NCBI GenBank assembly: GCA_029237695.1
Contig: CM055279.1
Span: forward strand, 806,001-870,000
Direction: 5' to 3'
Length of the DNA: 64,000 nucleotides
Source of the DNA: Conchocele bisecta
Lineage: Eukaryota > Mollusca > Bivalvia > Lucinida > Thyasiridae
Part shown: positions 49,658 to 61,885 of the stretch, piece by piece
Layout of the letters: each line of letters opens with the position of its first letter
How positions within the stretch are numbered: the first letter of the stretch is position 1
Program-made: the position numbers and the translations under genes
The notes under the pieces: model-generated
Databases searched by the model: none
Told to the model about the DNA's origin: nothing
What the model saw: the letters and a program-made list of their open reading frames with translations, nothing else

Positions 49658-49724
49658 TTGTTGTGTGTGTGTGTTTTATGTTCTATTGGGTCTGTTGTAA
49701 CTACTATACCATTGCCGTCACCAA

Positions 49725-49885
49725 GTCTCCCGGCCCGGGGATTATGAAATTTGCCGAGCGTGTTCTTTGATGAGCTCATGCTAGAAATCAAGCTGTTTGA
49801 TTGGTCGAGGCTGAGCTGTGCTCAGCATCGACCAATCAAACTGTTTGATTTTGAGTTAAATTTCGAGAGCAAGCTCAAAATGTTT
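49725..49885. repeat. Palindromic element after exon 15
   Basis: GGGGATTATGAAATTTGCC ... ATGTTTCATAATCATCGGC as arms, inner arms CAAGCTGTTTGATTGGTCGA / CGACCAATCAAACTGTTTGA. No ORF. Confidence 0.75.
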
Positions 49886-50165
49886 CATAATCATCGGCAT
49901 ATATCAGCATAATACAAGAGGTGTTCAACGAAAATGGGGCTTATTGGATTTCTAACAACGGTCGATGATTGAAAATTTCTTCGCATATGCTCGAGTCTCA
50001 AGTTTGGATGTGCTCAGTTTCAGCCATTTGAACAGTTTGATTTTTGATTTTTAAATTTCATATTTATACTCAAAATCAGAGTTTGAGCACTCGTGCTGTC
50101 TGTTAGCCGACTACATGCTGAGGCTACACATCTGTTCGCATGAAAAATAACAAAAATAATTATCT

Positions 50166-50236
50166 TAACATGTTATTACCTCTCATTGGAACCGTCTCAT
50201 CGAGACGTTTCCAATGAGTGGTAACAACATATACCT
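50166..50236. repeat. Hairpin element, family 5
   Basis: ACATGTTATTACCTCTCATT with centre GAACCGTCTCATCGAGACG and right arm AATGAGTGGTAACAACATAT. Confidence 0.75.
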
Positions 50237-50715
50237 ATTTCAATTTGCTCATTCAACTTGAGATGGGATATAGCATCTGAACAACTTCAATCAATGTAGG
50301 CTCTTCAAAGACTGAGATGCACAGGGTGATCTGGGTCTACGCACGTCGGAATACAATGAGCTCCGTTTTCCTCCGAATTTACACATATTCTCACAACAGT
50401 TTACCTCGCATAAGCACAGCATAGAATGTAGAACCACTAACGGGCTGTAGTCCTGCCGTCATTGGTCAACTACTGCTTTCTAACACATCACCTTATCTGA
50501 AAAATATATCCTCTTATATTCACCAAATCTGATATGTGTATAGATGGTCTACGAGACGAGAGAGTCTGTCCTTGAATATATAATTAAGACAAAACTTGGA
50601 TGATGTTGTCTATATGTGTTGGAAATTCTTTCAAAAACTGGCATCTGAGTTTGTTTTTTTTGGACATAAATTATTTTTCTTCACTAATCCCTCATTGGCT
50701 TAGATTATTTACATT

Positions 50716-51050
50716 TGCTCTGTAGCAAAGTATACTTTGAGGGAGTAATCATTTATTTTTCCTGAAATGCATTATTTCATATAGAACTAACAAATGCATA
50801 TATTTCATGATTAAAAGTATGCAGAATTATTATACTGAATTTATTACATTATCACAGCCAAATTGGCTGTGATAATGTAATAAATTCAGTATAATAAAAA
50901 TTAATAAATTTCTCATAAAATTGAAAATTTCTCATAAATTCAGTATAATAAAAATTAATAAATTTATCATAAAATTGAAAATTTCTCCCTCAAAGTATAC
51001 TTTGCTACTAAAGTATACTTTGCAATGTTGATGAAATGGGCTGCTGGTTA
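50716..51050. mobile_element. MITE, family 6, with internal duplication
   Basis: TGTAGCAAAGTATACTTTGA on the left, ACTTTGCAATGTTGATGAAA on the right, centre TTATCACAGCCAAATTGGCTG. AATTCAGTATAATAAAAATT is duplicated in the right arm. Confidence 0.85.
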
Positions 51051-51253
51051 TGACTAAAGTTCTGTTAACTCCATGTCTGTTTACACTCGAGATTGCTGGT
51101 AGGTAGGTATATTATATCAATATCAAGTTAATTTGAATAAAATCTTTACTTTTCATTAGATTTTACAATCTCAGATTAGTTCCGGTTACTTGTTTATAAA
51201 TTCTCTGGTTGGTCACGGATATTTTTGTATCAACTTAACAATGTTCCATTATA

Positions 51254-51416
51254 CAGTGAAACCTCTCTAAACCGGACCCTGGGAGGTCCCCAGGGTGTCC
51301 GGCTTAGAGAGGTTTCACTGTGATTCAGGCATTTGATCATTTTGAGCCATAGCCAAGAAACTCATCAAAAATAAGATCACAAGTGTTTTCTTGGTGTGCG
51401 GTTTAGAGAGATTCCA
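51254..51416. mobile_element. Short TIR element, family 10
   Basis: ACAGTGAAACCTCTCTAAAC, inner GGCTTAGAGAGGTTTCACTG, right end GGTTTAGAGAGATTCCA. Confidence 0.75.
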
Positions 51417-51532
51417 TAAAACAATTATGATATAGACAACCATCTCCATATTTGATTTTTTTTCACGGAAGACGACTAAATTATGCTGATTGTTAGAGAT
51501 CTGGTCTCGGCAGGTTTTGTTATATCTTGTAG

Positions 51533-51563
51533 TGTGCCCAGATTCCACAGTCTTCCTGCAATG
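51533..51563 (+). CDS. TNK2: Candidate exon 16 (31 nt)
   Basis: Acceptor TTATATCTTGTAG ends at 51532 and donor GTGAGC starts at 51564. If exon 15 is spliced at 49654, its leftover AG plus the first T here makes Ser, followed by VPRFHSLPAM, ending in phase 0. The fit of phase 2 to phase 0 in 31 nt is the main support. A continuation at 51881 (acceptor TTTCCAGCAG, then VCRTKLRFIC and a TGA at 51944) is possible but unconvincing. Confidence 0.35.
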
Positions 51564-51947
51564 GTGAGCATTTTATCAACAAAACAAAACAATTGCATTC
51601 AGAAAACACTTTTTTGTATGCAATATTTTATGTACGCAATATTTGAAATCTTTTTGGTTGACTTTGGCTCACTGCTTTTTAGAGTTTTTCCTTTATTTTT
51701 GTGCATTTTTACTGATATTTTTTCATAAAATTATTTAACCTGCATATATATTTTTCTTTGTACATCGTGAATTATTTGTTGTAATGGCTATATTTTTCAC
51801 AATATTATATTTTTCATTACATGCATCTATTTATTTTGTGAGCTTGCTTCTTTTAATTCATTTGTTTTCATTTCCAGCAGGTTTGCCGTACCAAATTAAG
51901 ATTTATTTGCTTACATGAATTGCTTGTAGAAATACATGTAGTTTGAA

Positions 51948-52630
51948 ACCTACTGTCTTTTCCACGTTTTGCTGCCGACGAACCTATGGCTATTAAACAC
52001 ACTAAATCCAAGTTACCCTGCCCAATTTATTTTACAAATATTGATTTTATTGCGAGGAGGGTAAAAAAAATTTAAAAAAATGCAACTTGACTCCGAAACC
52101 TGGCGAGATGGATTGGAAATAATGTAACTAGAAAACAAAAGTTTGATCGGTTCACAAATTGTTGTTGTTTTTTAGGGGTTATGGGGGGGGGGGGAATATA
52201 TTTTTAGCCCCATGTTAAATTCCCATAGGAAAATCATTAAAATGCATTAAAATCATTATTTGATGGAATTTCATGAAATAATTTTTTTTTGGGGAGGCTG
52301 ACTTTTTTATTATTGATGAAAAAGTACTTAACCCTTAGACCACTATCTTATTTTGTTGTCGTCTGCTGTTTATTTTCTATTTTCCATTTTTATCATCAAA
52401 AATCATGCTTGTAGCACTGTAGAATAATTTACAACATGGTTTGACAGCACTTTAGAATCATAAATGATTCTTAAGTGCTGTCAAACCATGTTCTTATTGA
52501 GAAATAAGGCGAGATATAAAAACAACAGCAGTAGTGGTCTAAGGGTTAAATTTAAATACTTTTTTAGATTTCATGTGTGTAATAGCCAAAAGGTTGTCGG
52601 CAGCAAAATGTGAAACAGACAGTAGATTTG
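51948..52630. mobile_element. Candidate element with about 35-bp inverted repeats
   Basis: Left CCTACTGTCTTTTCCACGTT continuing TTGCTGCCGACGAAC; right GTTGTCGGCAGCAAAATGTG continuing AAACAGACAGTAG, inverted. The interior holds a poly-G tract near 52180 and a full family 3 MITE (52329-52548). No transposase frame was seen. Confidence 0.5.
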
Positions 52631-53090
52631 TCACCACGGCATGTGGCATCTTGGCACCTCACTGTATGGTAGACTGGTTCAGAAAACTGACTTGTCATGT
52701 GTTTCATTCATTGAAAATACCGGTACCACGTTATTGCATAGCGCCAAGGATCAGTTTACAGGGTGAAGTGGGTGAAATTCTCTCCCTAAATTCAATGACT
52801 TCTCCCTATTTTGAGTTGAGGGAAAAGTTGTTCATGATATAAAACCTAAATTTTGGAAAAAAAGTGTCTATTTTCTAAAAAAAATTAATGAAACTTTTCC
52901 CTATTTTCAAGGGCTAGCTTGAACCCTGAGCGCGTCTAGCAATTTCCTAACCGGTATGAATTGAAACGTTGTCTGAGGAACGACCGATAAACTTATAAAA
53001 ATTTACTACCTTGATACTCTAAGATATGTTGCAAAATTGCAGAGTAAATGATTGCCTTCATTAACTGAGATGAACGTAATTTAGTTCCGG

Positions 53091-53319
53091 TTAACTGTTT
53101 GCATGCTAGCGGTGAAAATAACATCAAACAACTTATGAGTATGTTTCTTATTTCTCTCTGTAAATATGTCTTGCAATGTCCAGTGGACTCAATTCTAATG
53201 AAATTCCAAGACATATTCATGATATTTATAGGGAGAAATAAAAGAAAATACAGTGAATTGTCATATCATATTTTTGAACTATTTATAGCCCCCAAATTTC
53301 CCAGCATGCAAAGAGTTAA
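53091..53319. mobile_element. MITE, family 2
   Basis: TTAACTGTTTGCATGCTAGC to CCCAGCATGCAAAGAGTTAA; the central palindrome has lost its left side (CCAGTGGACTCAATTC only). Confidence 0.8.
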
Positions 53320-53358
53320 TGAATGTCAACTTGTTTTTAATCTTTTTTTTTACATTTT

Positions 53359-53607
53359 GTGGCTGTGACTGGAGAAATGATGCTTATGGGCGGTGTGACC
53401 AGTGTAGCTCATGATCAAATAGCACACTCCTGTAGCCGGATAACCATCTATATTGCCTGTCAGAAGCATGATGGGTGGTCGTTCATCAACGGAATGGCGA
53501 ACAGTGCAGATCCTGATCAGACTGTGCGGATGCACAGGATGATCAGGATCTACACTGGTCGCAAAACCCATAAGCCCCATTTCCCCAGTCACAGCCACAT
53601 TTCAGTG
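53359..53607. mobile_element. MITE, family 1
   Basis: TGTGGCTGTGACTGGAGAAA to TTTCCCCAGTCACAGCCACA, full length, in the opposite orientation to most copies here. Confidence 0.88.
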
Positions 53608-53762
53608 TCAATATGTCGGTTTCCTGAACCATTAAACACCCCTGTAACCCAACATTAGTCGGATATATACCGTACCGTACATCTGATGTGTGGAAAAATC
53701 TGCCTATATATAACACTGTCATAATTATTCTATGTTCATTCCTGACACTGATCGGACAAAAG

Positions 53763-53935
53763 AGTGATGGGTTAGACGTTAGGGCACTGGATTTCAATAC
53801 TTCCCGGTTCAATCCCCGTCATAAAAAATACTTTCATAATGTTTCCCCCACTGGTCGGATGAGACTAAAATAAAGGTCTCATCCCCAAATGACCTTAGCT
53901 GTTGCTGGGATGTTAAACCCATTTACTTTTATCAG
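53763..53935 (+). mobile_element. SINE-A
   Basis: GATGGGTTAGACGTTAGGGC, box B-like CGGTTCAATCCCCGTC, CCCCACTGGTCGGATGAGAC, TGACCTTAGCTGTTGCTGGG, GTTAAACCCATTTAC. Confidence 0.75.
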
Positions 53936-54398
53936 GCAAAAGAACCCATTGGGTTTTTTTCACAGGTACAAAATATAGTAACGGACATGTCACTTAAAAT
54001 GCCTAAAAAGGACCTACTTTCACATACATGACCCCAAATGTATCTACATAGAAACTCACTCTTGAATTCCATGAAGTCTACTTTATTCTCTATATTCAAG
54101 TCACTTACATATTCTCTCGCACAGCACACGTCTAATATATTTTAACATTTCTATTTTATTAAAATTTATTCAGAAACCATTTTATAATTGAAATTATGTC
54201 GCTACATTGTAGTGAGCTAATTTCAATGATTTGCCATGTGTCTATTGTGTACTTTAGCACAGTATCGAATAGGAGATGGGGCCTGTTTATGCAAACATAC
54301 CGTGAACTTTGTGGTCTAAAATGTTGGGTTTGACTGTATGGCATTTTCACATCTCCTCATCATTTCATGTGTCATACATGTATTTCATACTAGATCAA

Positions 54399-54870
54399 AT
54401 GTGGCTGTGACTGGAGAACTCTGGCTTATAAGATTTGTGACAAGCATAGCTCCTGATCAAACAGGTCTGCAGTCCTGTAGCCTGATAACGATCAATTTGC
54501 TTGTTGGAAGCATGACCGCTGTTTCATTCATGGAATGGTGAACAGTGCAGATCCTGATCAGCCTGTGCGGATGTACAGGCTGATCTGGATCTACTTTGGT
54601 CACATTTCTCCAGTCGCAGCTATATATCCTGTCTGGCTCTGAGATTATCTCCCCTGTTCATCTCCGCGACAAACATAGGCTTAGCAGGTCTTTGACCAGT
54701 GCAGCTCACGATTGTCGTGACACTCAGATCTGAATATTTACATTCGGAGTCGGGGATGTTTCAGCTGACTTGATAGCAAACAGTGTAGGCCCTGATCTGC
54801 AGTCTGATCTGGAGCTACACTGGCCACAAACTCAATAAGTCAATATTTTCTGTGACTAATAAAGGGAGAT
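54399..54870. mobile_element. MITE family 1 copy followed by a diverged second copy
   Basis: 54399-54620 runs from TGTGGCTGTGACTGGAGAAC to ATTTCTCCAGTCGCAGC. 54690-54850 is a more diverged copy (TTTGACCAGTGCAGCTCACG, TGGAGCTACACTGGCC). Confidence 0.75.
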
Positions 54871-55360
54871 AATCTGAAAGCCATGCAAATATTTCATCTT
54901 TATAAATCACCCCATTCTTCATACAACATTGGACATAATTTTTTTTGTTTTGAGGCAGAAAAATGATTCACCAATACTTTACTAAGATTTCAAGCTTTAG
55001 AAGTATATTTCCATTTAGACACTATATATACCCATGTATACCAACAATTTGATTGGCACCCTGAACTTGTGTGGTTCTGTGCTAAATTGTTCTGGTAATA
55101 ATATGATTTTATTTGATTAACTATTATATAACATGTACATTGCAGCCAGTCAAAGTTATATGCTAATGCTCTGTGTTACATGAGGAATGTGTTATTACCG
55201 TATATAGGTCGTCCTATATTGAATTACCATGAAGTAACGTTATTGGTGACGGTCATTAACATACCTGCATTCATTAAGTAACCAGCAAATTACACGACTT
55301 GTACATTCATAAACAGAATTCATATGTCTGTTATCATCATCTTTATTGATGTCATTTTAC
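54871..55360. other. Intergenic or intronic sequence, nothing recognised
   Basis: AT-rich, no repeats of the window's families and no coding evidence. Confidence 0.4.
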
Positions 55361-55364
55361 CTTT

Positions 55365-55562
55365 CAACTCTACAGACCGTAATGTTGCAGTGTAGTCTGT
55401 AGATCTGGATGAGCCGACTCATCTCGTCTCATCAGGATATGCACCATTTGCGGATATTTTCTTATTTCTCAACACAATACCCCTTTGTGATAAATGGAAT
55501 AGTCTGAAAAATAACATGGGATTGTCCATTCCAGTTATTTACTTAGTGATGTAAGGCTTAAA
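55365..55562. mobile_element. Degraded MITE, family 4
   Basis: GATCTGGATGAGCCGACTC, ATCTCGTCTCATCAGGAT, then CCATTCCAGTTATTTACTTA and GATGTAAGGCTTAA. Confidence 0.6.
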
Positions 55563-55996
55563 TGAAGAAATAAATTGTCAAACATGCTCGTGGAAATGAA
55601 AATAGTTTTAAACATCATTATAATCCTAAGCACAATCGGAGATGAATATACCTGGTCCAGAGCTTTTAAGGGCGGATTCACGTAGGGGTAAACCCGACGC
55701 GTGCCCCCATTAAAATTTGGCGAGTAAAGATATTTTTGCTCTAATATTCGCCAGAACGCAGCAAAATTGGGTGGATATAAAAAATATTCCGGAGAGCATT
55801 CCGCCGGCATCGACAACGAACTGTGCTAGTTCGAAAATATAGTAAACTATTTCAATTAAGACGTCCCGCACTTCTAACATGAAATCATGGATCCGCCCCT
55901 GGCTTTGTGTGTAATATTAATAAATGGTAACATTTTCATTTGTAATGTGTATTGCATGAGCGACATTCACACACATCTATATACGCATATGATTAA

Positions 55997-56238
55997 TTGT
56001 GACAGTGACTGGAGAAAACGGGCTTATGGGTTTCGACCAGTGTAGATCCAGATCAGACTGTGCATTCGCACAGTCTGATCTGGATCTGCACTGTTCGCCA
56101 TTCCATCTATGAAACACTCGTCATTCTGCTAACAGACAAGATAGATTGTTATCATGCTACAGGAGTGTGCTATTTGATCAGGAGATACACTGGTCACAAA
56201 TGCCATAAGCCCCATTTCTCCAGTCACAGTCACATATA
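55997..56238. mobile_element. MITE, family 1
   Basis: TGTGACAGTGACTGGAGAAA to ATTTCTCCAGTCACAGTCAC. The central GATCAGACTGTGC / GCACAGTCTGATC is a clear palindrome. Confidence 0.88.
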
Positions 56239-58085
56239 CGGTAACCCTTCAGACCACACCGCCAATGTTTGATACACAATGTGATCATGTGATAAAATAT
56301 GGCGGCATACAAAATATTTGTCCTGATCTGCCAACAATTCAGGGTAAATCATTTATATTTTATATGTTTATTTTATGTATAAGTTATTGTTAACTTATTG
56401 GGTTTTTAAGGAATTAAATGCGAATGAGATGCAATATGTGAACACTAACTGACTTATAGTTCAGCCAAGTGTACAATGCAATGTCCCATCCTAGTATTGA
56501 TTTTCCATTTCTTGTCAAATATTAAATCATTAACACAACTTATTGGGGTTAAACGTTGCAATATGTGAAATAAGTGGAGCTCCATACTGGCCTTTACTTA
56601 CTTTACTGGCATTTCTTAATGCTGAACACACTGTCGTCACTGGTAAATTTATTTTTGCAGATAAGTATACATATGATCCTGTATTATTTAGTAGATCTTG
56701 GCAAATATTTTTGAAATCTCATCCATTTTTAAACATGTGAAGCCCCACATGGTAACACTAACAGTATAAATGCAGGTGACACGGCTCATACTACTACATG
56801 TATTATACTACTACATGCTCATACTACTACATGTATTATACTACTACATGTATTATACTACTACATGTATTTATGAACCATCTCATCAAGATTTATGCTG
56901 TTTGCGAATATTTATGTTGTTTTTAAATTGTCCCCTGTCTGATTAATAGAGTAGTCCAAATGTTAGCATGGAACGGTCCAATTGTCGGATATATGTTGGT
57001 GACAGGTTTAAATAACTTCTGTTGTTGTTGTTGTTGTTGTTGTTCTACTGCGGCCATGTATGTGCTTTGGCCATTTTATTTTCATGAATGCTGACTGTTG
57101 TTTTATTGCCTTCATTTCTGTTCTGTATTTGGTTGTTTAGATTGCAAAATCTTCCAAGTCTTCATAGCGAAACGTTGTATCTATTATAAACACAAATTGA
57201 ACATGTTTATAGTTTGGCTTTAAATATGGTAAGTACTGGTATGTTTTTAACTAGCTTTCCTAATTAGTAAATGGACTTAAATTTATGTCATTGACATATT
57301 TATGTCGTGCTTCAGACGAGCTAGCTTGTATTATTATTTTTCTATCAGTGAGTTACAAATGTTGTTGTAAACACCCGTTCTGTTAATAGCAAGACTTCTG
57401 TTGGCTTTGGCCGTGAAATAATTAGTCCTTGACATTGTGAACATGAAACTTGGCTCTCATCCGTGAAATCTGGCAAATGAAACTTTGATTCTAAATTTGC
57501 AATTATATGCTGGTAGTTGGTGATATTTAGGAAATTGTATGTTGAAATTGGCCTAAATAGCAAGAACCCGTGATGTAGATGAATCGCCGTGAAATACTGT
57601 ATCGGTAAATTGCACTGAATGGCGACATTACCCTTCCACCCCACGGCAACACGTAACAACAGACTCTGGATGGGGCAGACAACTCACCGCATGGTTTGTC
57701 GCACAACTAAATTATCTCCCTTGTATAGTCTAACTATATGTGTGCTATATATATTTATAATCTATGTATGTTGGGTATGGGGCATCCGCTTCGTGGCGAG
57801 TAGGTCTTCCCAATAATCACCTACCTATGTGCTTCATCGTGTGTCTCGCTTTTATTGTTAATTGGGACATGGGATCGCATGAATTACTTTTGCCAATCAA
57901 ACTGTCTGTCTGCTTTACTTTGTTTAAAAGTTAATCTTCATAAGCTAATAACAGATTATTCATGCAATGTATATAACAATGCTTGTATAATTAATAACAC
58001 ATCATCTTATATAGCCTTGTAATATATAACATATCCACAATGCTATAGCGAATATAAGTTATTATTGTAGGAATGTATATACATT
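56239..58085. other. 1.8 kb with only simple repeats recognised
   Basis: Contains a (CTACTACATGTATTATA)n block at about 56788-56870 and a (GTT)n tract at 57019-57042. A 104-codon minus-strand ORF at 57345-57659 has no recognisable domain. No splice-bounded coding segment was seen. Confidence 0.5.
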
Positions 58086-58087
58086 GT

Positions 58088-58333
58088 ATGTCTATGACTG
58101 GAGAAATGGGGGGCTTACATGTATTTGTGACCAGTGTAGATCCTGATCAGCCTGTGCATCCGCACAGTCTGATCAGGATCTGCACTGTTGCTATTAAGTT
58201 AATGAAATGCCCATCGTGCTTCTAACTAGCAATATCGCTGGTTATCAGGCTACAGGATTGTGCTATTTGATCAGGAGCTACACTGGTCACACATGCCATA
58301 AGTCCCACTTCTCCAGTCACAGCCACATGTGCC
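58088..58333. mobile_element. MITE, family 1
   Basis: ATGTCTATGACTGGAGAAAT to CTTCTCCAGTCACAGCCACA, with palindromic centre CCTGATCAGCCTGTGC / GCACAGTCTGATCAGG. Confidence 0.85.
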
Positions 58334-58394
58334 ATTAATAACATAGTATCTTACAATGCAATCTACTACAAAATGTCTGTCAATTCTAGTGCTC

Positions 58395-58600
58395 TTAAGT
58401 GACTTTGAGGTCAGGTTATTCTAATTTCAGGGTTGAATATTTTTTTTTTTTCAATGTAAATATTCCGTTTTGATTTTGAAATTCCCCCCCCCCCCCCCCC
58501 CCCCCCAATGCAGCAGGTTACATACATGATCGAACCTGTTGGGCCGGCTTTAAATGACCTTAACTGTTGATATGCCGTTAAACACCAATCAAACAATCTT
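58395..58600 (+). mobile_element. SINE-B 3' half with poly-C
   Basis: GACTTTGAGGTCAGGTTATT, TTTCAGGGTTGAATATT, a C tract at 58484-58506, GCAGCAGGTTACATACATGA, TTAAATGACCTTAACTGTTG, CCAATCAAACAATC. Confidence 0.75.
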
Positions 58601-60230
58601 AAAGGCCCAACAATCGGTGCCCTGGTACCGAATTTTGTAGGAGGGGCATATCCAATTACTGATAGCGTCCCTAGCCTGTCAGATATACACTGGCTTTATA
58701 AATAGAATACATAAACAGCAGCACATGTTTGTCATCTGCTCCCAATGTAGAACAGTGAGGGGGCTGCTGGATAGCCAGTGTAGGTGTTTCATACTGACCA
58801 GTATCTAGATATATGGTATGTAGGTTTGTTATCAAACGTGTGGTCCCATAAAACACACAAATGATACAATATATACCAGTCCCTATACTAGTGTCTGTAT
58901 GTTTTAGTTGTGCAGGAAAATGATTGAGAATTTACTAAAAGTGTTAAAACTTATATAGTATTTTGCTGCTAGCAAAGAGTATTCTGATGCTATTATATAA
59001 ATTATTAAAAATAGAAACACGTAAAATTTAATGAAACACCTTTCCATGTGTTACACAATGACAAACTGGGGCTTATTGAGTGTTTGATCAGTTTAACTCA
59101 CATTCAGATAGCACATGACTACATCATGATGCAGTTTACATCATTAATTAGAGCCACCATGAATGACCACCAAACTTAACAGTGTAGATCCTGATGAGGC
59201 TGCGAGGATGCACCAGCTGATCCGGGGATATGCATGTCGTAACATGTCCACGTGTCCGTTACTTGGAGTGTGTCATGTATATATAGTGAAACCTATATTG
59301 TACTTCTGGACCTGAACAAGGTTCCTATCTCCGATGTATTTTGTAAGTACATGTAGTAACCAATATATAAGAATATGTGTTTGTAATAAGTCGGTATTTG
59401 ATAAAAATGTGTAACTGTGTCATGTCATTCCACAGATAACCCAGTCCCAGTTAGACTGCATAATGCTGCAGATATAATATATGCTGACAGCTAATTAGAG
59501 ACCAATGTTGAAATAGCCATACTGGTACGTGTTAGGATACAGGAAATAAGGCTGCTAGAAAACTTGAATTCATGTAGTCATGTACATTCCAGATCAGACT
59601 GCACATACATGCTGTTTTGTGACTGTGCATACTAACCCGAGTATATGCTGTTTATAATTAGTATATACTGCATTTTCACAGCCACTGTATCAAGTTCTAG
59701 GCAAAATATTTCTCTTGCTGGTCTATTAAACCATGGTTTTGTTTCATTCACCTTGTTATGTGCATACCAACCACACATTTAATTTGATATTACTGTCCAA
59801 AATCAAAGTTGTGCGGCTGGCACACTGTCTGATGTTGACCATACAGGCAGTTATAGCTGTTAGCGTTATCACTAAACATGTGGGATTGTTTACAATGTCG
59901 GGTCATGAACTCAGCTCTATGCATGAATTACATATGTAACAGCTACGCTCCGCCCGGCAAGTTTGAATCAGTTGTCAGTTGAGTACATTGTATTACTTCA
60001 AAAGCACATTTACATTTGTTTTCTTAAATCCAAATTTTTCTAAACCTTCCAAAGTTATATTATCTATGTCTGTGTGAAATAGTGTAATTATTTGTTCAGT
60101 GGTATTTCTAAAATAACTGAAAATGTGTCCCTGAAGTGAAGCATGCATAAAATTATCAAAAAGCCTGCCCAACGCCATCTGGTGGCTTTTATATCCCAGT
60201 TGGGCCTTTAAGGTGCATGCGTAAATTATT
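58601..60230. other. 1.6 kb, no gene recognised
   Basis: A diverged MITE family 1 copy may lie at about 59045-59250 (GACAAACTGGGGCTTATTGA, GTGTAGATCCTGATGAGGC). Otherwise there are no repeats of the window's families. A 68-codon plus-strand ORF at 59733 has no recognisable domain. Confidence 0.45.
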
Positions 60231-60231
60231 T

Positions 60232-61628
60232 TCTATCATTCCCATGACATAGCATCTCGTTCCCATGACATAGCATATCGTTCCCATGACATAACATCTC
60301 GTTCCCATGACATAGCATATCGTTCCCATGACATAGCATATCGTTCCCATGACATAACATCTCGTTCCCATGACATAGCATCGCACAACATAGCAATTCG
60401 TTCCCATGACATATCATCTCGTTCCCATGACATATCATCTCGTTCCCATGACATAACATCTCGTTCCCATGACATAACATCTCGTTTCCATGACATAGCA
60501 TCTCGTTCCCGTGACATAACATCTCGTTCCCATGACATAACATCTCGTTCCCATGACATAACATCTCGTTTCCACGACATAGCATCTCGTTCCCATGACA
60601 TAACAACTCGTTCCCATGACATAACATCTCGTTCCCATGACATAGCATCTCATTTCCACGACATAACATCTCGTTCCCATGACATAGCATCTCGTTCCCA
60701 CGACATAGCATCTCGTTCCCATGACATAACATCTCGTTCCCATGACATAACATCTCGTTCCCATGACATAGCATCTCGTTCCCATGACATAACATCTCGT
60801 TCCCATGACATAACATCTCGTTCCCATGACATAACATCTCGTTCCATGACATAACATCTCGTTTCCATGACATAGCATCTCGTTCCCATGACATAACATC
60901 TTGTTCCCATGACATAGCATCTCGTTCCCATGACATAACATCTCGTTTCCACGACATAACATCTCGTTCCCATGACATAGCATCTCGTTCCCACGAATTA
61001 GCATCTCGTTCCCATGACATAACATCTCGTTCCCATGACATAACATCTCGTTCCCATGACATAGCATCTCGTTCCCATGACATAACATCTCGTTCCCATG
61101 ACATAACATCTCGTTTCCATGACATAGCATCTCGTTCCCATGACATAACATCTTGTTCCCATGACATAGCATCTCGTTCCCATGACATAACATCTCGTTT
61201 CCACGACATAACATCTCGTTCCCATGACATAACATCGCGTTCCCATGACATAACATCTCGTTTCCATGACATAACATCTCGTTTCCATGACGTAGCATCT
61301 CGTTCCCATGACATAACATCTCGTTCCCATGACATAACATCGCATTCCCATGACATAACATCTCGTTTCCACAACATAGCATCTCGTTCCCACGACATAA
61401 CATCTCGTTCCCATGACATAACATCTCGTTCCCATGACATAGCATCTCGTTCCCACGACATAGCATCTCGTACCCATGACATTACTCCACGACATAACAT
61501 CTCGTTCACATGACATAGCATCTCGTTCCCATGACATAACATCTTGTTCACATGACATAGCATCTCGTTCCCACGACATAGCATCTCACATCTCGTTCCC
61601 AAGACATAGTATCTCGTTCACATGACAT
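60232..61628. repeat. 21-bp minisatellite, about 66 copies
   Basis: The unit is CATGACATAACATCTCGTTC plus C, 1.4 kb long. Variants alternate ATAGC / ATAAC and CCCATG / TCCATG / CCCACG. The period of 21 keeps long minus-strand frames open (up to 458 codons, reading RDVMSWE and similar), which are not genes. Confidence 0.97.
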
Positions 61629-61787
61629 GAGGAAAATTGTTATAATTGTTTCCTTTTACAGCTACGACCCTCATACCCCCGCTAACCCCTAGGTCATGGT
61701 CACAATTTTAATGTGTTCACAAACTTTACGGTGGGGAAAATTTGTTTCTAGTTCTGTTTCCCTTCACGCCGCTTTTTGATATTTCAC

Positions 61788-61835
61788 ACATGTCTTGATA
61801 TTTCACACATGTCTTGATATTTCACACATGTCTTG
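61788..61835. repeat. TCTTGATATTTCACACATG triplication
   Basis: Three nearly perfect direct copies. Confidence 0.85.
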
Positions 61836-61885
61836 CTCTCAGACCTCTGACTCTGTCATGCTGTGACAATTCCATGATTCTCTGT

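Noticed and set aside
51881..51946. Possible terminal exon after candidate exon 16 (VCRTKLRF... to TGA)
   Set aside because: The acceptor TTTCCAGCAG is good and the phase fits, but the 21 codons are unlike any ACK tail I know and abut a repeat. Left out of the gene model.
52573..52842. 89-codon plus-strand ORF
   Set aside because: Its start overlaps one of the inverted repeats at 51948-52630 and the rest has no coding character.
57345..57659. 104-codon minus-strand ORF
   Set aside because: No recognisable domain, no splice-site support and AT-rich composition like the surroundings. Its being a gene fragment cannot be excluded.
60226..61602. Minus-strand open frames of up to 458 codons
   Set aside because: They coincide exactly with the 21-bp array. 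The 7-residue cycle simply reflects the period being a multiple of three.
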